This document shows positions 24,089 to 32,554 of a DNA stretch of 35,686 bases, piece after piece. Below the pieces are notes generated by a model. It was not told where the DNA came from, did not search any database, and worked only from the letters and a program-made list of their open reading frames with translations. Both the position numbers and the translations under genes were made by a program. This DNA is from Rhodospirillaceae bacterium (lineage in GTDB: Bacteria > Pseudomonadota > Gammaproteobacteria > Steroidobacterales > Rariloculaceae). Numbering within the stretch: the first letter of the stretch is position 1; each line of letters opens with the position of its first letter. The stretch is from positions 1 to 35,686 of the forward strand of contig JAHEEN010000011.1 in assembly GCA_024640685.1 (NCBI GenBank). The letters are read 5' to 3'.

Positions 24089-24769
24089 TCAGTCGATCGC
24101 GAAGCAATAGAACAGACCCACGCCGCCCCAGCTCTGCAGCGTCGCTTGGCTGCAGCCGTCGGTCGCATGTGAGGAGTTCCACGACGTGTTGCCGTTGCCG
24201 GCACGATCGGAATGGCCGGCCTGCGCAGCGCCTTCGCCGTTGCTCGTCCAGTTATTGCAAGTCCGATCCTCACCAGGTGGGAACGCCGTGCCGTCGGGTT
24301 GCGTGCCGGTCAAGATATCGTGGCGCATCGGCAGCGGATCGCCGACGCCGTTGATCATCTCGCCTTTCTCGGTCAGCGTGTAAAGCTTGAACATGTTGCT
24401 GCCGCGCTGCGCCTCGAGCAGCGTATCGCCGTGAATCTCCGATTTGATCAGCGGTCGGTCACTGCGTCTGACGGCCGAGTACCATGGTCCGTCGCCAATC
24501 CTGTCGCGCGCGCTGACGCCCGGCTGACCCGGCCGCGACTGCGTGCTCAGATAAGCGCGCCACGTACGCTGGCCTTCGCCAGCAGCTGCGGCCAAACGTC
24601 GACAATGGGCATCGGCGCCTTCGAGGCCGCCGAGGTTACCGCCGTCACCGATCGGCTCGCTGGTGACGAAGAACGTCATCGGCGCCTCGTTGTTGTTCTG
24701 CGCTAACACCGGCTGTGTGAACGCGATTACCGCTGCGAACGCGACTACGGGGATCGTCAGTTTAGTCAT
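24089..24769 (-). CDS. Exported lectin/endostatin-fold-like protein, paralogue A
   Basis: A 226-residue protein with a signal peptide (MTKLTIPVVAFAAVIAFTQPVLA). The mature domain has the C-type-lectin/endostatin-like layout: FFVTSEPIGDGGNLGGLEGADAHC, RTWRAYLST, ARDRIGDGPWY, DGTAFPP, CNNWTSN, SWNSSH and the end GLFYCFAID. Four Cys residues occur at positions conserved with its neighbour. Proteins of this kind are exported and of unknown ligand; my fold call rests on the WRAYLST and C-NNWTS pattern, not a profile search. It follows paralogue B after 12 nt in one operon and is convergent with the serine protease gene. Confidence 0.75.
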   Translation of the reverse strand: MTKLTIPVVAFAAVIAFTQPVLAQNNNEAPMTFFVTSEPIGDGGNLGGLEGADAHCRRLAAAAGEGQRTWRAYLSTQSRPGQPGVSARDRIGDGPWYSAVRRSDRPLIKSEIHGDTLLEAQRGSNMFKLYTLTEKGEMINGVGDPLPMRHDILTGTQPDGTAFPPGEDRTCNNWTSNGEGAAQAGHSDRAGNGNTSWNSSHATDGCSQATLQSWGGVGLFYCFAID

Positions 24770-24781
24770 CGCGGCCGGCCC

Positions 24782-25546
24782 TCAGTCGATTGCAAAGCAA
24801 TAGAGCTGGCCGATGCCATGCGTCAGCACGAGCGCGTACTGACTGCAGCCGCGGGTGCCATGGGACGAGTTCCACGAGCCATTGCCACCGCCCATCCGAT
24901 CGGTAAAGCCGATCTGGACGTTGGGCCGCCCTTCGCCGCCGTACTGGCGTGGCGCGCTTTCCTCGGGGTCGGCATTGCTCGTGTAGTTGTCGCAGGTGTA
25001 GTCGATATCGGGCGGAAACGCCGTGCCGTCGGGCTGCGAGCCGGTCAGGATCTCGTGGCGATTGCTATACGGCGTGCTCTTCGCGTAGTCCCAATCACGC
25101 GAATGAGGGCTCGGAAAATCGCCTAGACCCGGCACGATCTGGCCTTTCTCGGTCAGCGCCGTCTGTTTCGTCAGGTTATTGCCGATACGCGCTTGCTCGA
25201 TCGTGTCGCCGTGCAGATGCGCAACGTCGCGCGCGATCATCTCGCCGTTGACGTTGTGCCACGGGCCCGCGCCAATCCGGTCGCGGGCATTGATCGCCGG
25301 GCGACCGGGGCGTGCCTGAGTGCTCAGGTAGGCATGCCACGTGCGGTGTCCGGCGCCGACGTTCGTAGCGAGCCGCTGGCAGTGCGCGTCGGCGCCTGCA
25401 AGACCACCGAGATTGCCGCCGTCGCCGATCGGCTCGCTGGTGACGAAAAACGTCATGTGCGACTCTGGCGCGCCTTGGGCCGCAGCGCTGGCAGACAGTG
25501 TCAGCGCGCATGCGGCGGCCGACATCAAGACGAAGGATTTGATCAT
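24782..25546 (-). CDS. Exported lectin/endostatin-fold-like protein, paralogue B
   Basis: A 254-residue protein with a signal peptide (MIKSFVLMSAAACALTLSASAAAQG). It aligns with paralogue A along the whole mature domain (FFVTSEPIGDGGNLGGLAGADAHC, RTWHAYLST, ARDRIGAGPW, CDNYTSN, SWNSSHGTRGCSQ, LYCFAID). It has two extra inserts, FPSPHSRDWDYAKSTPYSN and the segment around EESAPRQYGGEGRPNVQIGF. It is the first gene of the pair. The duplication looks old enough for the copies to have diverged substantially, mostly outside the Cys and Trp framework. Function unknown; a surface ligand-binding role is inferred from fold resemblance. Confidence 0.75.
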   Translation of the reverse strand: MIKSFVLMSAAACALTLSASAAAQGAPESHMTFFVTSEPIGDGGNLGGLAGADAHCQRLATNVGAGHRTWHAYLSTQARPGRPAINARDRIGAGPWHNVNGEMIARDVAHLHGDTIEQARIGNNLTKQTALTEKGQIVPGLGDFPSPHSRDWDYAKSTPYSNRHEILTGSQPDGTAFPPDIDYTCDNYTSNADPEESAPRQYGGEGRPNVQIGFTDRMGGGNGSWNSSHGTRGCSQYALVLTHGIGQLYCFAID

Positions 25547-25654
25547 CGTGCTCCTCGCATCGATCTCATGTTCTCTCGTGGCTGCGATCTTATCCCAGAT
25601 TGTTTGTGCTCGCAGGCGGGTCGTCTGCAGGGCTTGCGCGAGCTTGAGCGTCGC

Positions 25655-26563
25655 TCAGTAGCCGCGGCCATGGACGAAGTTGGCGATCCACTCGAGTCCG
25701 GTTGCATCGCGGCCGATTGCGTTGAGCCCGTCCAGCACGGCGCTGTGAAGTGCCTCCGCGCGCTCACGCGCGGCTTGGACGCCGAGCAGCGACGGGTACG
25801 TCGACTTATCGTTTTCGGCATCGGATTGCGCGCTCTTCCCAAGCGTCGCCGTGTCGTGATCGACCTCCAGAAGATCGTCGCGGATTTGGAACATCAGGCC
25901 GATGTCGCGTGCGATTTGCTCGAGCGACGCACGATCTCGTTCGCTGGTTGCTGCGAGCTCGGCCGGCATCATGATCGACGCACAGATTAGTTCGCCGGTC
26001 TTGCGCCTATGGATATCCTCGATGCGCGGTTCGTCGAGGGTCTGTCCTTCGGCTTGCAAGTCGAGCATCTGCCCGCCGACCATGCCGGCAGGACCGGACG
26101 CCCGCGCGAGCCACTTGATGACTCGCATCTGCGCGACTGGGTCAGCGCCTAACGCTTCGTCGCCGCACAGAAGCTCGAACGCGAGCGCCTGCAGACCGTC
26201 GCCTGCAAGTATCGCTGTGGCCTCGTCGAATGCGCGGTGCGTTGTCGGTCGCCCGCGACGCAGATCGTCGTCGTCCATTGCTGGCAGATCGTCGTGAACG
26301 AGTGAGTACGCATGCACGAGCTCGACTGCAGCAGCAATTGCATCGAGGGGCTCTAGCGCAACGTCGAACATCTCCCCGGTTGCATAACACAACAACGGTC
26401 GAATGCGTTTGCCGGGACCGAGTACCGAGTACTCGATCGCATCGACGAGACGGGGCGGTATCGCGCGTCGGTCGCGCAGCTCGGTCGCGAGTTTCGTCTC
26501 GACGCGCGCCCGATACGGCTCGACGCGATCGGAAAATTTTCGCCGATTCTCGCGTGCTATCAT
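25655..26563 (-). CDS. ispA: Short-chain polyprenyl diphosphate synthase (FPP synthase)
   Basis: From ATG 26563 (AGGATGG about 8 nt upstream) the product has 302 residues, the usual IspA length. Motifs: GPGKRIRPLL, first Asp-rich motif LVHDDLPAMDDDDLRRG (the two-residue insert typical of bacterial IspA), KTGELICAS, and second Asp-rich motif FQIRDDLLEV. It condenses IPP with DMAPP and GPP in the cytosol to give FPP; GGPP cannot be excluded. It is transcribed away from the squalene/phytoene synthase and shares a 56-nt divergent spacer with it, so supply and use of FPP may be controlled together. The window shows no dxs next to it, unlike many ispA loci. Confidence 0.92.
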   Translation of the reverse strand: MIARENRRKFSDRVEPYRARVETKLATELRDRRAIPPRLVDAIEYSVLGPGKRIRPLLCYATGEMFDVALEPLDAIAAAVELVHAYSLVHDDLPAMDDDDLRRGRPTTHRAFDEATAILAGDGLQALAFELLCGDEALGADPVAQMRVIKWLARASGPAGMVGGQMLDLQAEGQTLDEPRIEDIHRRKTGELICASIMMPAELAATSERDRASLEQIARDIGLMFQIRDDLLEVDHDTATLGKSAQSDAENDKSTYPSLLGVQAARERAEALHSAVLDGLNAIGRDATGLEWIANFVHGRGY

Positions 26564-26619
26564 GATGACCCATCCTAACACCGATCCCACGTGCATCGCG
26601 TCGCGCTGGGACAGCCCAT

Positions 26620-27702
26620 ATGCACCGAGACCGTGGCGACTTGAAGGCCGATTTCGAGTTCCAAGCCGCGATCCTGCCGCACGTTTCGCGAACGTTTGCG
26701 CTGACGATTCCGGTGCTGCCGGGTGGGCTCGCCGATACCGTGGCCAACGCTTATCTTCTGTGCCGTCTCGCCGACACGATCGAAGACGACGCGGCGCTCG
26801 CCAGCGAGCAGAAGTCGGCGTTTCATGCCCGACTGACCGCTGTCGTGCAAGGCGACGCCAATGCTTGTCAGCTCGCGGCGGATCTCGCGCCGCTGCTTTC
26901 GGCCCGCACGCCGGATGCGGAGCGGCAGCTCGTCGAGAACATCGACCGTGTCGTGCGGATTACGCAGTCGTTCGCGGAGCGAGATCGCGGGGCGATTCTC
27001 CGTTGTCTCGACGAAATGTGTCGTGGCATGCCAGTGTTCCTGCGCCAGCGCAGTTTGAGTGGGCTCGTGGACATGGACGCGATGTCGGCTTATTGCTATG
27101 TCGTCGCAGGCGTCGTCGGTGAGATGTTGACCGAGCTCTTCTGCGCGCATCGTTCCGCCGTCGCACCGCTGCGACACGAGCTGATGCGACTTGCGCCTTC
27201 GTTCGGACAGGGCTTGCAAATGACGAATATCCTCAAGGACGTCTGGGAGGACCGAACGACGAGCACATGCTGGTTGCCACGCTGCGTATTCGGCGCAGGC
27301 TTCGATCTTGCAAAGCTCGAGGACTTGTACTCGACGCGCGCGTATCGCGAAGGCATCGAACGCTTGATCGGCATTACGCATCGACATTTGCGCAACGCCG
27401 TCGATTACGCATTGTTGATTCCGAGGCAGGAGCCTGGGCTGCGACGTTTCTGCTTGTGGGCCATCGGTCTCGCCGTGCTGACACTGCGCAAGGTTCGGCG
27501 GCAATGCGATCGCGAAATTGGCGTGCGTATCAAGATCTCTCGACGAACGGCCGGCATCGCCGTTCGGACGATCGATAGAATTCACGAGCGCGACCGGCTA
27601 CTGCGAGGGGTGTTCGGCTTGTCTAGCGTCGGGCTGCCGTTGGTTACCGAGCGAGCCTTTCCGGCGTTCGGCTCCGAGTTGTTGCACGGGCAACTCGATT
27701 AG
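26620..27702 (+). CDS. Squalene/phytoene synthase family (squalene synthase-like)
   Basis: A 360-residue trans-isoprenyl head-to-head synthase. First Asp motif in YLLCRLADTIEDD (D52-x3-D56), middle motif YCYVVAGVVGEMLTELF (about 158-174), second Asp motif TNILKDVWED (D207-D211), then TCWLP. SRTFALTIPVLP near the N-terminus and the YCYVVAG block resemble squalene synthases more than CrtB phytoene synthases, and it is longer than HpnC/HpnD. The expected reaction joins two FPP to presqualene diphosphate and then squalene; dehydrosqualene or phytoene is possible. No C-terminal membrane helix is obvious. It is the first gene of the mevalonate operon, 50 nt before mvaD. Confidence 0.87.
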   Translation: MHRDRGDLKADFEFQAAILPHVSRTFALTIPVLPGGLADTVANAYLLCRLADTIEDDAALASEQKSAFHARLTAVVQGDANACQLAADLAPLLSARTPDAERQLVENIDRVVRITQSFAERDRGAILRCLDEMCRGMPVFLRQRSLSGLVDMDAMSAYCYVVAGVVGEMLTELFCAHRSAVAPLRHELMRLAPSFGQGLQMTNILKDVWEDRTTSTCWLPRCVFGAGFDLAKLEDLYSTRAYREGIERLIGITHRHLRNAVDYALLIPRQEPGLRRFCLWAIGLAVLTLRKVRRQCDREIGVRIKISRRTAGIAVRTIDRIHERDRLLRGVFGLSSVGLPLVTERAFPAFGSELLHGQLD

Positions 27703-27752
27703 AAACGGGGTTCAGCGGTGTCGATTCGTCCAATGCGTGAGACCCTCCGCGC

Positions 27753-28724
27753 ATGAGAGCCACTGCTCGAGCGCGAGCGAACATAGCGCTCGTGAAGTAT
27801 TGGGGAAAGGCGGACGCCGGGCTCAACGTGCCCGCCGTAGGGTCGCTGTCAATCACGCTCGATAGTCTCCATTCCGAAACGTCGGTCGAGTTCGAGCCTA
27901 CGTTGGAGTGTGACACGCTGACTCTAGACGGTCAGGCCGATGCCGCTGCGTTGGAGCGTGTCACGGCCTGCGTCGACCTGTTGCGCGAAAGCGCCGGCAT
28001 AGCGACGCGAGTGCGTGTCGTCAGCCGCAACAATTTCCCAACTGGTGCCGGACTCGCATCGTCGGCATCGGGGTTCGCGGCGCTCGTGGCGGCGGGCGCC
28101 GCGGCGCTGGATCTATCGATATCGCCGCAGGCGCTCAGTATTCTCGCGCGCCGTGGCTCGGGATCTGCGGCGCGCTCGATATTCGGCGGTTACGTCGAGA
28201 TGCATGCCGGCTCGCGCGACGACGGCAGTGACAGTTTCGCCGAGCCGTTGCTCGAGGCTGCGGCCTGGCCGTTGCGCGTCGTCATTGCGATCACGTCGCG
28301 CGATCGCAAGCGCGTAGGGTCGACCGCCGCAATGGGCGTGACTGCTGCGACTTCGCCTTACTATCCTGCATGGTTGGCGACGAGCGCGGCCGATATCGAC
28401 TCAGCCAAGTCTGCAATCGGCGATCGCAATGTCGCTGCGCTCGGCGCGATCGCCGAAAGCAGTTGCCTGAAGATGCACGCGCTTGCGATGTCGAGCTCAC
28501 CGCCGATCATCTACTGGAACTCAGCGACGATTGCGTGTATCGATGCGGTCAGAGCGCTGCGCAACGATGGCGTCGGCGTCTTTTTTACGATCGACGCAGG
28601 ACCGCAGGTCAAGGCTGTCTGCGTGACGGAAGACGCTGCGACCGTTGCTGACGTATTGCGCGAGATTCCCGGAGTCGTCGACGTCATTGAGACGGGGCTC
28701 GGCGCCGGCGTCGAGATCTGCTGA
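27753..28724 (+). CDS. mvaD: Diphosphomevalonate decarboxylase
   Basis: A 323-residue GHMP-superfamily enzyme. Diagnostic features: ANIALVKYWGK at the N-terminus (about 9-19), the phosphate loop PTGAGLASSASGFAAL (about 95-110), GSGSAARSIFGGYVE (about 135-149) and FTIDAGPQVKAV near residue 285, which holds the decarboxylation Asp region. It converts mevalonate 5-diphosphate to isopentenyl diphosphate with ATP. Gaps to the neighbours are 50 nt upstream and 4 nt downstream. The KYWGK and TxDAGP motifs separate it from the phosphomevalonate decarboxylase and mevalonate-3-kinase variants, although that should be checked by phylogeny. Confidence 0.93.
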   Translation: MRATARARANIALVKYWGKADAGLNVPAVGSLSITLDSLHSETSVEFEPTLECDTLTLDGQADAAALERVTACVDLLRESAGIATRVRVVSRNNFPTGAGLASSASGFAALVAAGAAALDLSISPQALSILARRGSGSAARSIFGGYVEMHAGSRDDGSDSFAEPLLEAAAWPLRVVIAITSRDRKRVGSTAAMGVTAATSPYYPAWLATSAADIDSAKSAIGDRNVAALGAIAESSCLKMHALAMSSSPPIIYWNSATIACIDAVRALRNDGVGVFFTIDAGPQVKAVCVTEDAATVADVLREIPGVVDVIETGLGAGVEIC

Positions 28725-28728
28725 GCGA

Positions 28729-29727
28729 ATGACAGTCGTCGCGCGAGCACCCGGCAAGCTCGTCGTGCTCGGCGAATATGCTGTGTTGACTGGTGCTCAG
28801 GCCTTGGTCATGGCCGTCGATCGGTATGCCGTTGCGACGATCGACGGGTCTGCGGCTGCCGACTGCACGCTAACAACGCATACGGACGTCTCGACAACGA
28901 CAGCATTTGCGCCGGGCGAGCGCAGCGGTGCCGCGCTCGTCGATCTCGTGAACACGCACTGGCCGGCACGCGCTGCCGGCGTTTGGACTGGTAACCTAGA
29001 CAGCAGGCAGTTGTTCGCGGACGGCGGCAAACTCGGGCTCGGCTCCAGCGCAGCGGCACTGTGTGCGTGGTCGGGCGCATGGCAGGCTTTCAACGGCGCA
29101 CGGCTGCCTGACGCATCCGAGCTCATTACGTTGCATGCGGCGGGCCAGGGCGGCGGTAGCGGTCTCGATGTCGCCGCGAGCCGAGCCGGTGGCATGATTT
29201 GCTATCGTCGCAATCGATCCGCGGGGCCGACGATCGGTTCAGGTCGATTGCCGGACGGTGTAGCATTCGTGGCGATCTCGACGGGGCGGGCGGCATCGAC
29301 GCCCGATCTCGTCCGGCGCTTCGACGCGTGGCGTGCCGCGGAGCCGCAGGCGGCGCTGCTGCGGCTCGAACGCCTCGCCGCGATCGCCGAGACCGGGGTC
29401 GCGGCGGCTCAAGCCAACGCGGCGAGCGATTTCTTGGCCGCGATCGAGCACTATTCCGTGGCCCTTGGCGAGCTAGGACAGGCGATGCATGCAGACATCA
29501 TGACCGACGAGCACCGCGCGATCGCTGCCGTTGCGCGCCGTAGCGGTGTCGTCTACAAGGTCAGTGGCGCCGGCGGTGGTGACATCGGCCTCGCGCTGTC
29601 GGAGTCTTTACCGGACCTGGCTGCGTTCGAAGCGGCGCTTCCGCGCGGCTGCAAAGCGCTGTCGCTCGAGCTCGACCGAGGCGGGCTGCAGGTCCACGGC
29701 AATCCGACAACAGGCGACGGCGAATGA
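28729..29727 (+). CDS. mvaK2: Phosphomevalonate kinase
   Basis: ATG 28729, 4 nt after the mvaD stop, gives 332 residues; the 28645 track start reads into mvaD. GHMP features: VVARAPGKLVVLGEYAVLTGAQALVMAVDRY at the N-terminus (quoted here in part as APGKLVVLGEYAVL), GKLGLGSSAA (phosphate loop, about 100-110), GGGSGLDVAAS, and VSGAGGGDIGLAL near the C-terminus. It phosphorylates mevalonate 5-phosphate to the diphosphate. The GGSGxDVAAS segment fits the ERG8-type PMK branch more than mevalonate kinases. Its stop overlaps the start of the HMGR-MVK fusion by 4 nt (ATGA). Confidence 0.9.
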   Translation: MTVVARAPGKLVVLGEYAVLTGAQALVMAVDRYAVATIDGSAAADCTLTTHTDVSTTTAFAPGERSGAALVDLVNTHWPARAAGVWTGNLDSRQLFADGGKLGLGSSAAALCAWSGAWQAFNGARLPDASELITLHAAGQGGGSGLDVAASRAGGMICYRRNRSAGPTIGSGRLPDGVAFVAISTGRAASTPDLVRRFDAWRAAEPQAALLRLERLAAIAETGVAAAQANAASDFLAAIEHYSVALGELGQAMHADIMTDEHRAIAAVARRSGVVYKVSGAGGGDIGLALSESLPDLAAFEAALPRGCKALSLELDRGGLQVHGNPTTGDGE

Positions 29728-31979
29728 GGATCCCGGAATTCTACAAGCTCAGCATCGAAGAGCGCTTGAAGGCCGTCGGTAAACGCCAATTGCTGGGTCC
29801 CGAGGAGCTCAACGCGCTCGCGACCGGCGCCCATACGCTCGATCTCGAGTCGGCCGATAAGATGATCGAGAACGTCGTCGGCGTCTTCGGCTTGCCGCTC
29901 GGTCTAGGCATGAACATGTGTGTCAATTCCAAGCACTATATCGTGCCTATGGCGATCGAGGAGCCATCGGTCGTCGCGGCGATGAGCTCGGCATCGAAGC
30001 TCGTCGGCGAGCACGGCGGCTTCGAGGCCGAGGCGTCCGATCCGGTGCTGATCGGGCAGGTTCAGGTCGTCGAAGTCCCCGACCTAGAGCGCGCAAAGCA
30101 AGCGCTGCGCGCCAATGCTCGCGAGATCCTCAATCTCGCGAACAGCTTCCACCCGAACATGGTCGCACGCGGCGGTGGCGCGAAGGATCTCGAGCTGATC
30201 GTGCATCCGTTGCCCTCACGCGCGGCGTCTATGCTCGTCGTGCACTTGCTCGTCGATACACGCAACGCGATGGGAGCCAATCTGGTTAACGGCATGTGCG
30301 AAGGCGTCGCGCCACTAATCGAATCGTTGACGGGCGGCCAAGTCTTTCTGCGAATTCTGTCGAACCTGACCGATCGTGCGTTGGTCCGAGCGCGTTGCCG
30401 CATTCCGGTCGACGCTCTTGCCGGACGCGGTTACACAGGGGAGCAGGCGCGTGACGGCATCATGCTCGCAGCGGAGTTCGCCGCGGTCGACCCGTATCGA
30501 GCGGCCACGCACAACAAAGGCATCATGAATGCGATCGATCCGATCGCGATTGCGACGGGCAACGACTGGCGCGCACTGGAGGCCGGCGCGCACGCGTATG
30601 CGGCGCGCGGCGGGCGTTATACGTCTCTGACGACGTGGACCGCGGATGCCGATGGCAACTTGTGCGGGTTTCTCGAGATGCCCGTCAAAGTCGGTATCGT
30701 CGGTGCGCAGCAGGCGTCGAACCCCACGGTCGCACTGAACATGAAGCTGCTCGATGTCGAGCGTGCGACGGATCTCGCCGAGATCATGGCTGCAGCAGGA
30801 CTGGCACAGAACTTCGCAGCCATTCGAGCGCTTGCGACCGAAGGCATTCAAAAAGGCCACATGACGCTGCATGCGCGTAGCGTCGTCACGGCCGCCGGGG
30901 CGCCCGAGGCGGTGTTCGACGACGCCGTGGACCGGCTGATTCAGAGCGGTGAGATCAAGGTCTGGAAGGCACGCGAGATCGTCGCCGAGCTGACCGCAGA
31001 CGAAGGCAGTACCGATACTGCCGCCACTGCGCTCGATACGAGCGATATGAGTGTCGGTTACGGCAAGGTCGTCTTGCTTGGCGAGCACGCCGTCGTCTAC
31101 GGTCGCCACGCGATTGCCGCGCCGATTCCGTTTGCGATTCGCGCGCGTATCGAGGATTGCGACAGCGGAATCCACATCATGATTCCGCGCTGGGGCGTCG
31201 AGTACCAGCTTGCCGAGAATCCGGCCGATCGCCGCTCGTTCGAGCGCGCAGCCGGTGCGATTCTCGACGAGCTCGGCCTCAAGGGCCGCGCGATGCGGAT
31301 CGAGGTGTTTCCGGACGTGCCGCGTGGCATGGGGCTCGGCGGCTCGGCTGCGATGGCGGTCGCGATCGTGCGAGCATTGGATGCTCACTTTCGCCTCGGC
31401 CTGGCCGACGAGCAGGTCAACCGGTTCGCATTCGAGTCGGAGAAGCGCGCGCATGGCAATCCGAGCGGCATCGACAACACGGTTGCGTGCTATGGCAAGC
31501 CGCTGATCTTCAGGACCGGGACGCCGCCGCTCATCGAGCTGCTCAACATCAGCCGTCCAATCGACATCGTCATCGGGATGACCGGAACCGAGGGCCTGAC
31601 AGCCAGCACCGTCGCGAGCGTCGGCGATGCTTGGCAGCGCGATCCAAAGCTCTATGAGCGCATTTTCGATCAGATCGATGGGCTCGTGCTGCGCAGCGTG
31701 CAGGCCATCCAAGATCACGACCTCATCGCGCTCGGCGGCTTCATGAACATCTGCCAAGGCATGCTGAATGCGTTGGGCGTCTCGACGCCGGAGCTCGAGC
31801 GGCTGATCTCGGTCGCACGCGAGGCAGGGGCGTTGGGTGCGAAGCTTACCGGAGGCGGAGGCGGAGGCTCGATGATCGCGCTGTGCGACGGCAACGCGAC
31901 CGAAGTCGCCGATGCAATCAGAGCCCAGGGGTATCAAGCGCTCGGCGTCACGCTTGACGGTGGGCACGATGGAAAATAG
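29724..31979 (+). CDS. Fusion of class II HMG-CoA reductase and mevalonate kinase
   Basis: A 751-residue bifunctional chain. Residues 1-425 are class II (bacterial) HMG-CoA reductase: IEEPSVVAA (Glu80), DTRNAMGAN (178-186; usually DxRDAMGAN), THNKGIMN (Lys265), TGNDWRA (Asp281) and KGHMTLHAR (His379). After an Asp/Thr/Ala-rich linker (about 425-441), residues 442-751 are mevalonate kinase: GYGKVVLLGEHAVVYG, PRGMGLGGSAAMAVA (phosphate loop, about 532-546), HGNPSGIDNTVA (577-588) and KLTGGGGGGSMIAL (707-720). One chain thus makes mevalonate from HMG-CoA and phosphorylates it. All key residues of both halves are present, with no frameshift. Met442 sits exactly where a free kinase would begin, hinting at gene fusion by loss of a stop. 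Confidence 0.95.
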   Translation: MRIPEFYKLSIEERLKAVGKRQLLGPEELNALATGAHTLDLESADKMIENVVGVFGLPLGLGMNMCVNSKHYIVPMAIEEPSVVAAMSSASKLVGEHGGFEAEASDPVLIGQVQVVEVPDLERAKQALRANAREILNLANSFHPNMVARGGGAKDLELIVHPLPSRAASMLVVHLLVDTRNAMGANLVNGMCEGVAPLIESLTGGQVFLRILSNLTDRALVRARCRIPVDALAGRGYTGEQARDGIMLAAEFAAVDPYRAATHNKGIMNAIDPIAIATGNDWRALEAGAHAYAARGGRYTSLTTWTADADGNLCGFLEMPVKVGIVGAQQASNPTVALNMKLLDVERATDLAEIMAAAGLAQNFAAIRALATEGIQKGHMTLHARSVVTAAGAPEAVFDDAVDRLIQSGEIKVWKAREIVAELTADEGSTDTAATALDTSDMSVGYGKVVLLGEHAVVYGRHAIAAPIPFAIRARIEDCDSGIHIMIPRWGVEYQLAENPADRRSFERAAGAILDELGLKGRAMRIEVFPDVPRGMGLGGSAAMAVAIVRALDAHFRLGLADEQVNRFAFESEKRAHGNPSGIDNTVACYGKPLIFRTGTPPLIELLNISRPIDIVIGMTGTEGLTASTVASVGDAWQRDPKLYERIFDQIDGLVLRSVQAIQDHDLIALGGFMNICQGMLNALGVSTPELERLISVAREAGALGAKLTGGGGGGSMIALCDGNATEVADAIRAQGYQALGVTLDGGHDGK

Positions 31980-32529
31980 CGCGGTTGTCTCGAGTCCGGC
32001 GGAGTCGTTGATTCTGGTCGACGATTCGGATCGTGAGATTGGTGCTGCCAGCAAGCACGCGTGTCACGTCGGCGAGGGCACGTTGCACCGGGCATTCTCG
32101 ATTTTCGTCTTCAACAGCGCTGGCGAACTGCTGTTGCAGCGGCGTAGTGCGGATAAGCCGCTGTGGCCGATGTACTGGTCGAATACGTGCTGCTCGCATC
32201 CGCGCGTCGGTGAGACGATGGAAGTTGCGACCGAGCGGCGTCTCGACGAGGAACTCGGCCTAAATTGCCAGTTGCAGTTCCTCTATAAGTTCAAGTATCA
32301 CGCGCCGTACGAAGATCGTGGCTCGGAGCGCGAGTTCTGCTGGGTCTATGCAGGTCGCTGCGACGATGAGCCGACGGTCAACGTCAATGAGATCGCCGAG
32401 TGGCGCTACGTCGGCGTTGCCGATCTCGACGCGGCGCTCGTCGATGCGCCGGAGAGCTTTACGCCGTGGCTGAAGCTCGAGTGGGCGGAGCTGAGGTCGC
32501 GCTTTCTCGACGATCTGCTCGCGGACTGA
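31969..32529 (+). CDS. idi: Isopentenyl-diphosphate isomerase, type I
   Basis: ATG 31969 overlaps the end of the fusion gene by 11 nt and gives 186 residues, the normal size for Nudix-fold type I Idi; the track start at 31912 is inside the upstream gene. Features: LHRAFSIFVFNSAGELLLQRR, the catalytic Cys75 in SNTCCSHPRVGE, the Nudix-like ATERRLDEELG, and the second catalytic acid in SEREFCWVY (Glu122). It interconverts IPP and DMAPP with Mg2+ and needs no flavin. A mevalonate pathway makes only IPP, so an isomerase is obligatory here; this is the last gene of the plus-strand operon. Confidence 0.94.
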   Translation: MENSAVVSSPAESLILVDDSDREIGAASKHACHVGEGTLHRAFSIFVFNSAGELLLQRRSADKPLWPMYWSNTCCSHPRVGETMEVATERRLDEELGLNCQLQFLYKFKYHAPYEDRGSEREFCWVYAGRCDDEPTVNVNEIAEWRYVGVADLDAALVDAPESFTPWLKLEWAELRSRFLDDLLAD

Positions 32530-32554
32530 TGCCGCGACGAGCATACGCCGGCGT

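Noticed and set aside
30315-32054. 579-aa antisense ORF under the HMGR-MVK fusion and idi
   Set aside because: It spans two clear genes in antisense, has shadow-type composition and no domain.
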